Under the pieces are notes generated by a model that saw nothing but the letters and a program-made list of their open reading frames with translations, made no database searches and had not been told where the DNA came from. From the NCBI GenBank assembly GCA_002633025.1, contig NMRB01001166.1, forward strand, positions 21,784 to 85,783: a stretch of 64,000 bases of DNA, read 5' to 3'. This document shows positions 57,707 to 64,000 of the stretch, piece by piece. This DNA is from Notospermus geniculatus. Taxonomy: Eukaryota > Nemertea > Pilidiophora > Heteronemertea > Lineidae. The translations under genes were made by a program, and so were the position numbers. Each line of letters begins with the position of its first letter. Position 1 is the first letter of the stretch.

Positions 57707-60700
57707 GTAGCACACGTTACGCTGATTACGCTAAACACCCTTTATGAATATGGACCACGGTCTCCAATCTTGTGGATGTGAAGTTGTGCGTGTGTATTGC
57801 CAGCTTCATTGTGGAAACCTTGTCTATGGTTTTAGATGAAGCCACGTACATTTAGGTATACTAGTATTATGTACAATATGTACATGTATACAATATCGCT
57901 CAGGCCTGCACACCGCGTGTTAGTCTCGCTTGGCCAGACGCTACGGGCTCACCCCTTTCGGTAAATCACACTCCGCGTCTGGCTCTTTTAGAGATTAACA
58001 GTCGTGAAGACCGCGTGGTGGCAGCACGGGTCCTTGGGTTTTCCCAACCTCGCTCGCTTTTTGACAATATGGCGAGTGGCCCATGGTTGTCTGAGCGAAC
58101 TATACCCCTGGGGCCGAGGTTGGGTTTTTCCTGGAAGTAATTTCCGCGGGAATTATGAGTGAGAAAGCGTGGTGATTGGCTGGAGTCAAGTGGAGCGCCA
58201 TCTAGTGGTGTTACCGGCTTTTGAGCCCCAAATGTGCCAGTGTGTAGGAGACCGGGACGTCAGATATACACACTGGGGCCGAGTGTAACCGCGTGTGAAC
58301 CAAGGAGGTTCTGTAGACGTAACTCAGTACAGACATTCTCCTCGTAGCCTACATGTATATCATCATTTCCCAATGTTAATATATGTATTACAGTGGAACC
58401 AGTGCCACATTGAACACCTTGGTACTTTGAACAACTGCCTACATGTACTTTGAACACTTTTGAAATTCCCCGCCAGACCTAACAGTAAATTCAATTAGCA
58501 GGGCCTTTATACATTGGTCACTTGTCTACTTTGAACATTGAACAGTAATTTCAATCCCCGTCAGCAAAATTTACCTTGGTAAATTGAACACCCACCAATT
58601 GTTTCATCGGAATGTTTGATTAGCATTAATTACTTGTCGCCCCAGAGGTCCTTAAATTGATATGGGACGTGAAAGTGTGAACTACAATCAACTGTGGTTT
58701 TGTTTGAACACTCATGGAGGTTTAGGCATGATTAGATGCAATGTGAAGTCGACAGCTGTCTGGACAGTAATAGGGAGGTTTCGCAAGCGCCCGGTTATGC
58801 CCTACGACGACGTTTATCTATTGTGTGGGTATACCCAAACAATAGATAAACGTCGTCGTATGGCCTAACCGGGCGCTTGCGAAACCTCCCTAATGTATGC
58901 ACTTCATGGCCTTCCGTTTAGTCAGAACATACAGAATGACCGGCGAGTTTGTGGGACTTACATGTATTTTAATGGAAAATGGGTGAGTCAACCAGACGTG
59001 GTCTAATAATATTATTATGTCACTAACGCCACCTAGTACGCGGTGATCCTTGGTACATTGAATACCCTTTACAATGAACACTTTTGAAATTCCCCGTGAG
59101 TGCTCAATGTAGACAGATTCCACTGTACTTTCAGAATGTTGCAGTTGAGCCAAACTCTACTTGCAAGTTTGAAATTGACGAAGGAGGTGAAGTCGACGAA
59201 AAAGGAGCGGCAGAACCTGAAGAGAGACAGGGCTGTTTCAAACAGCGCCTGTCAAAAATTCAAAATGGCTGCAAAGAGTTCTGGGTGGAGAACAAAACCA
59301 CCATTACGATAGCATTCAAAGTTATACTGCTAATTGGCTATTTTGCATACTTCTGCTATGCTATGTACTTCAGGTAGGCATGTGTGTATGGCAAGCCGTT
59401 TGTTCATGTAACCAAATAAATCTGTTTTTTTTTAAACCCGGGTTTTTAAAAGAATAGGTTTCTTTTAATTTAATGAAAGCAAAGTGTTACCCAGAAATGG
59501 CTTTAAATTTGTTTTGAAATTCCTTTGGATAACTAATCAGTCGCATCTATTGAATATACTTTTATGCCTTCCTACACAATAAATTGCAAAACAAACCACA
59601 TACCGATATTTTTTCTAAAATAGTCAGTGGGCGGCCCCAAACGTTTGGCGTGTAGTGTACATGTAGCTTCATTTGGTGAGCTACAGTGTATATGCACATG
59701 AAGTACTTCACTGCAAGGATGCGACCGACTTAATTCGAAATTCAAGACGTCATTCACCGTATCGTAGACTACCATGTACCTTACTTCTGTTTGTTTTCAG
59801 CTTCGGAGACGAAGGGTCACTGGTTTTGTTGGGAATGACAATAGCAAGTCTGGTGTTTACGCTGTATGTTGTATTCAGGGATAATGTGGGATTGAAATTT
59901 TATAAGTCGAAAGTCAGGCCGCTACTCCGAAAATTGAAACAGAGGAAAAAGTTAGTGAAGGGCATTAAGATGTAAGTAGTGCACTCTTCATGATATAAAT
60001 AAACCAACACGGAATATAGGCTGGTACTCTCAAGCCAAATACATGTTTGCATTGCCTAACGGTTTAAATAATTTTCATGCGCAGGAATCAAGTAAACAAA
60101 GAACTGTGAAATGAGCGGAAGTCATGCACTAACCCTTAGGACAAATTCATACTTCTCGCCCACCAGTACCCGGAGCGGAAAAGGTTGTTAGAAACTTTGT
60201 AAATAACGAAGTAACGAAGGAATTCTATTCTATGTACACATTATGCAAGTCGTTAGGCGAGAAAGCATGACATTTGGCTCTTAAGACTGTTAACCCTCAT
60301 ACTCATTTCAAGAGAAAATAGTGAGGTTTCGCAAATCTGAAGAAACACGAAGTACGAAATACGAAATTGAACTTCATTTCCATGACGTAATGTACATATT
60401 TCAGGAGATGTTTGGTGCCACAAATATCGCCTGGTGCGACAGCGTCTTTTTTGCGTACGACGTTAGACCGATAGAGTTGCACTGTAGATATTAAACTTTG
60501 AATTTTATCTTTCGTTTTCACATCGTAGATACGAAATGGAAATTTAAAAATTCAAGACGCACCATAACTCTCTCGGTCTTACATGATATACATGTACTAA
60601 ACGACGCACTGGCAGCAGGGATGTTTCTGGTACCAACCACTTTCTGAAATAAATTACGTCATGGAAATGAAGTCCAATTTCGTATTTCGAACTTCTTGTT

Positions 60701-63700
60701 TCGTCAGATTTGCGAAACCTCAGTAGTGTCTACGTTTTTAACGAACGATTTCGTACAGACAAGCTTTGTTCCCTGTTTCATTTCAGTACAGCTGCCGTTG
60801 TTGCCTTTGTCGTTCTGTTGATTGTGGTCGTAATAGACGTCGCTAGGAAAAATCCGAGAAACTTAGCTTCGCTCGCTGGTTCGTGCGTCCTCCTGGTTTT
60901 GGTGTTCGTGACCTCAAAACATCCCAGCAAGGTGAGAGTACTCTTATATACGACCAACAACTCAACCATAGAAAAAATGGGTACCGTAGTTATTTAGTTA
61001 TTTATTTATTATATAAATTAATTCTTCATTAAAACATACATATAGATGAAACATGCCTTAAAACATTTTACATTTAGATATCAGAGAATTTGATAAAACA
61101 TACATGTACATCTAAAAACATTTGGCATTGGATATCACAGATAAAATTTGCAAAGAAAACCCACAGAGAGAAGAGAGTAGGCCGAAGCCTTTAAAATTTT
61201 CCCTCCCAAAGGGTCTGGGTAGCTCCACACTATCTACGTTGGTCTGCAATCGTGGCAGCGACAGTGAGGTTTCGCAAATGCGAAATACGAAATTCAGCTT
61301 CATTTCCAAGACCTAATGTATTTCTGGAGATGATTGGTACCACAAACGTCACCTCCTGCAAACAGCGTCTTTTAGCGTATGACGTTAGACCGACAGATTT
61401 ACGGTGTATATATGTATTAAACTTTGAAATTTATCTTTCGTTTCCACTTCGTAGATACGAGGTGGAAGTCATTCACTTCTGGGATCTCTACTAAAAAGTT
61501 TCTGAGGAAAGACCCGCTTGGGGTCGAAAATTTGCGAAATTCGGAGACGACTTTACTTTTACTATAACTCTCTCGGTCGTACATGATAGGCTAAAAGACG
61601 CACTGGCGGCAGGGACATTTGTCGTAGCAACCATCTCCAGAAGTACATTAGGTCCTGGAAATGAAGTTGAATTTCGTATTTCGTACTTTGTGTTTCGTCA
61701 GATTTGCGAAACCTCCCTAATGTCCTAGTTTTGACCGTACTTTTATATACTAGTACCAGTAACTTTTAGAAAGTTAGGGGATATAATGCTGATCGAGATG
61801 GTTTTTGTTAATCATTGAAAAACGCCAATTGGATAAAAATAAAGTTATAACATATTTCATGAATTTGGTCAGAGGAGGATGTTCGGCCTACTTCGATGAC
61901 GTCATTGCAGGTATTTGCATAATGAGCATGCATTTTAGTGCTGTGGTGGACTTGTGTAAATATTCAGGTGTGAGAGAATGAAATCAGAAGTTTGTCAATT
62001 AGATATGCAAATGGAAATGACCTTTATCTCCACATTCGATGGCTCAGATTTGATTTCATTTATCCCTGCAATGACATCACGCATAAATTAGCATTTTTGA
62101 CCCTGGCTATTCCTTACTGTACACTCTAAAAACTAAAGAGTTAAAGGAACTCCCAAAGAGTTAAAGGAACTCCCAAAGAGCCTGTGCAGTGAGTGCTCTT
62201 TAAAGAGCACTCACTGTACAGGCTCTTTAGGTGTTACTTTAACTCTTTAGGAGTTCCTTTAACTCTTTAGTTTTTAGAGTGTACGGAAAACAGCGCTGGC
62301 ATTTTCGCACACATATTCTTCGATATCTCCCAAACTACTCATCCGAATTTGATAAAACAAAAAGTAAAATATGTCTATTTATGTATTCTATACACAACAC
62401 TTCATTAATAATCTGTGTACATGTATAGTCAATTTTTGGATACAACTGCAAATTTAAAGCGTGTTTTCGACATAACTTCAATGTAAGCATTATACCACAA
62501 ATTCATCATTTTGTGTGGCGTTGTTTCATCACGAGGCTCATGGGCGTGTCCCCTTGCTATTTCCAGGTAAAATGGCGACCAGTTATATGTGGGATGATCC
62601 TGCAGCTCATATTTGCTCTCGTGATCTTGCGGACCACGTGGGGACACGCGATGTTTCAGTTTCTTGGGGACAGTGTCACGGAGTTCTTGTCGCATACTGA
62701 CGCAGGAGCTCAGTTGATGTTCGGTCCAGAAACTGCTGATCATGTGGTAGTTTTCGAGGTAAAGCCCTGTGAAGAGCGAGTTGTATTGCCTGGCTCGATC
62801 ATTTAGTGCATTCCGGTTTCTACAAGGTCCAGGGCCCATATTCATAAAGCTACTTAAGTTAAAGTGTGATACTTATCTTTTGTGTTGAACAAAGGATAAG
62901 TGTCACACTTAGACTTAAGTACTTTTATGAATATGGGCCCAGGGTCCATATTCATAAAACTGCTTAAGTCTAAGTATGACACTTCAATCACTCAATAATT
63001 GTATTTTCAGATTCTTCCAATCTTAGTGTTCTTTAGCTCTGTGATATCGCTGTTGTATTTCCTTGGCTGGATGCAAATAGTCATTCAGAAAATTGCCTGG
63101 ATCTTGCGAAACCTACTCGGGACCACTGCCGCAGAGAGCGTCAATGCGTCGGCAAACATTTTCATGGGATTCGTAAGTTTCAACCTCGGGTGAAGAAAAT
63201 GTCCAAGCGAAACTGCTTTATTTTCGATTCAGAGGTGGAAACGTTCCCGTTCATTTACATTTTACAAGACACTCAGAAAGATCTTTGCAAGAAAAACGCC
63301 GGTTGCAAATTCTTAGTCGCACGCTCATTTCGAAAGGCTCCCAAAATAAAGATTGCTGGGATCTACATGTATGAAAATGTTTCAACGTAACGTGAAGTCT
63401 TTGGGCTTCACCAAATACATGTACTACGCTGTCACATAAACTGCATAAAACATGATTCCGACACTTCAATAATCTCGCTCTACTTTTCTCCCCACTCTTC
63501 TCTCTCTTCAGGGAGAGTCCCCGCTCGTAATTCTACCGTTGTTAAAATACGTGACGATATCAGAACTTCATGCTATCATGGTTGCGGGGTTTGCCTCGAT
63601 AGCGGGAGGTATCCTTGCAACGTATATCAAGTTCGGGGTAAGTCGAGTTCGCAGAAAAGTAGACCGAACACTGTCCTGATTAAAAATACTAGGACAGACG

Positions 63701-64000
63701 CAAGCAAATGCATAAAACCATCATGTCGCCCGCTGGTCTATATTTAGTTAGGGAGAATGCATTGCTGTAGAATGCTGTAGAATGACGTCACGAGCCGGAA
63801 TTCCGGCTCAGATCATTTCGTTTCACCGGCCTTCGAATGCAAGCTGCCCAGAAGACCGGGTACCAGTCTAGCAGAAAAGTAATGCGTACTGTACGCATTT
63901 ACCCTCATTGCCGGAGCTTTCCTATGACACCAAAAGGGGCTGTTCGTTTTCGTCAATTGAGGAATCTGAGTTGTGATCCTTGAGAAAATGGAGAAAGCTA
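57527..64000 (+). CDS. SLC28A: Concentrative nucleoside transporter (CNT, SLC28 family), 5' seven coding exons
   Basis: This is a plasma-membrane sodium- or proton-coupled nucleoside importer. Exons: 57527-57706, 59135-59373, 59801-59971, 60787-60931, 62567-62758, 63011-63172 and 63512-63637. All have GT/AG sites and matching phases, giving about 405 residues. The hydrophilic N-terminus (1-110) is followed by 'IAFKVILLIGYFAYFCYAMY' and the family core: ARKNPRNLASLAG, FVTSKHPSK, RPVICGMILQLIFALVILRT, LSHTDAGAQLMFG, ILPILVFFSSVISLLYFLGW, ESVNASANIFMG and 'SELHAIMVAGFASIAGGILA'. Animal CNTs are about 600-700 residues, so the last third, with HP2 and the final helices, lies beyond the window. In re-entrant loop HP1 the family GQTE signature reads GFGE (362-365): the base-contacting Gln and Thr are replaced and the Glu is kept. 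The family call is secure. Subtype and substrate are not. Confidence 0.97.
58772..58891. repeat. Near-perfect 120-bp palindrome in CNT intron 1
   Basis: The left arm 'gggaggtttcgcaagcgccc' continues to 'gacgacgtttatctattgt'. The right arm is its complement, ending 'cgcttgcgaaacctccc', with a centre of about 10 bp. The outer 'aggtttcgcaa' resembles the tip of family A, but the interior differs. The arms are unusually well matched, which suggests recent insertion. Confidence 0.9.
59135..59373 (+). CDS. SLC28A: CNT coding exon 2 (acidic linker and TM1)
   Basis: The acceptor is gtactttcag and the donor is gtaggc, phase 0 in and phase 2 out. It encodes an acidic stretch, a basic-aromatic helix and the first membrane segment (IAFKVILLIGYFAYFCYAMY), which aligns with the first transmembrane segment of animal CNTs. 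Confidence 0.92.
59801..59971 (+). CDS. SLC28A: CNT coding exon 3 (TM2 and basic loop)
   Basis: The acceptor is ttgttttcag and the donor is gtaagt. It encodes FGDEGSLVLLGMTIASLVFT, a second hydrophobic segment, then a strongly basic loop (KLKQRKKLVKG). Phases are 2 in and 2 out. Confidence 0.9.
60323..60721. mobile_element. Foldback element family A in CNT intron 3
   Basis: It has terminal words gaggtttcgcaaatctgaag and cgtcagatttgcgaaacctc. At 399 bp it is longer than the 16510 copy. It ends 65 bp upstream of the next exon. Confidence 0.85.
60787..60931 (+). CDS. SLC28A: CNT coding exon 4
   Basis: The acceptor is gtttcatttcag and the donor is gtgaga, phase 2 in and phase 0 out. It encodes TAAVVAFVVLLIVVVIDVAR, NPRNLASLAG and LVLVFVTSKHPSK. 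The 'RNLxSLAG...SKHPxK' pattern is diagnostic of CNT proteins. Confidence 0.96.
61266..61715. mobile_element. Foldback element family A in CNT intron 4
   Basis: It opens gaggtttcgcaaatgcgaaa and closes cgtcagatttgcgaaacctc. The interior includes the 'ttttagcgtatgacgttaga' block and an extra piece not seen at 16510. This is the second family A copy within this gene. Confidence 0.82.
62119..62283. repeat. Near-perfect palindrome, acactctaaaaact type
   Basis: The left arm 'acactctaaaaactaaagag', with a duplicated 'ttaaaggaactcccaaagag', pairs with the right 'ctctttagtttttagagtgt'. The centre is 'gagtgctctttaaagagcac'. It would form a long hairpin in CNT intron 4. Confidence 0.88.
62567..62758 (+). 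CDS. SLC28A: CNT coding exon 5
   Basis: The acceptor is ctatttccag and the donor is gtaaag, phase 0 at both ends, 64 codons. It encodes VKWRPVICGMILQLIFALVI, 'LRTTWGHAMFQFLGDSV' and 'FLSHTDAGAQLMFG', the conserved CNT segment leading into the core. Confidence 0.97.
62830..62990. repeat. Foldback element family F with an extra half arm
   Basis: 'ccagggcccatattcataaa' with 'acttaagttaaagtgtgata' pairs with its complement ending 'tttatgaatatgggcccagg' at 62943. Another partial arm follows to 62990. Related sequence occurs at 39885-39965 and around 49786-50282. It fills much of CNT intron 5. Confidence 0.88.
63011..63172 (+). CDS. SLC28A: CNT coding exon 6 (start of the transport core)
   Basis: The acceptor is tgtattttcag and the donor is gtaagt, phase 0 at both ends, 54 codons. 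It encodes ILPILVFFSSVISLLYFLGW, 'IIxKxxW'-like VIQKIAWILRNLLG, and ESVNASANIFMGF. The exon ends inside the HP1 signature, after the residue that is normally Gln. Confidence 0.97.
63512..63637 (+). CDS. SLC28A: CNT coding exon 7 (HP1 second half)
   Basis: The acceptor is tctctcttcag and the donor is gtaagt, 42 codons, phase 0 at both ends. It encodes GESPLVILPLLKYVTISELH and 'AIMVAGFASIAGGILATYIK', matching the animal CNT 'TExPL...SELHAIMTAGFATIAGxxL' pattern. Its first residue is Gly where the family has Thr. The following exons lie beyond the window. Confidence 0.97.
63638..64000. other. CNT intron continuing past the window end
   Basis: No exon is recognised in the last 363 bases. Confidence 0.6.

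Noticed and set aside
1-64000. CRISPR arrays, operons, ribosome binding sites
   Set aside because: The window is eukaryotic with spliced genes; no regularly spaced direct repeats of CRISPR type were seen.

Overview
This is metazoan nuclear DNA. It has spliced genes with GT/AG introns, sparse coding sequence, many foldback (MITE-like) repeats, two tRNA-derived repeats and one run of 490 N. Very frequent TACATGTA palindromes, a GC content that looks close to 40-45% by eye, and strong allele-like duplications suggest a highly heterozygous marine invertebrate. An amphioxus (Branchiostoma) is my best guess, but that is inference; no species marker is visible.

Three protein genes can be supported. 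(1) 12891-14003, minus strand: an intronless class A peptide-type GPCR of 370 residues, resembling FMRFamide/neuropeptide receptors. (2) 22743-46017, plus strand: a cation-selective alpha-type nicotinic acetylcholine receptor (nAChR) subunit. Its coding exons run from the N-terminal helix to M4; the signal-peptide exon was not found. (3) 57527 to beyond 64000, plus strand: the first seven coding exons of a concentrative nucleoside transporter (CNT/SLC28 family), cut by the window end.

Layout: 1-12890 is gene-poor and full of repeats. The GPCR follows, then 14004-22742 of repeat-rich DNA, including a 0.64 kb near-duplicate pair around a single N. The nAChR gene fills 22.7-46.0 kb. 46.6-51.35 kb is the 3' part of a large tandem duplication. 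51.4-57.5 kb is intergenic, with three kinds of local duplication and the assembly gap. The CNT gene runs to the end.

The most interesting part is the architecture of the nAChR gene. The 110-bp exon for the W-x-D...W-N / W-K-P-D...Y-N segment (ligand loops D and A) is present three times in tandem, each copy with its own splice sites. All have entry phase 0 and exit phase 2, so only one can be used per mRNA. The first copy carries a 5-bp insertion and is probably broken or uses an internal acceptor. Downstream, a tandem duplication (32711-41026 and 41027-51353) starts 9 bp before the 3' end of the M1-M2 exon. It gives two sets of the M3 exon and the first cytoplasmic-loop exon, identical in sequence although their introns differ. 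Only the second unit keeps the final two coding exons, including M4. Together these could give combinatorial receptor isoforms. The large duplication could instead be an uncollapsed haplotype in the assembly, and this must be resolved before the isoform model is believed.

Single N characters at 8788, 15548, 18509, 24716, 49805 and 51989 look like contig joins. Two of them sit between near-identical flanking copies.
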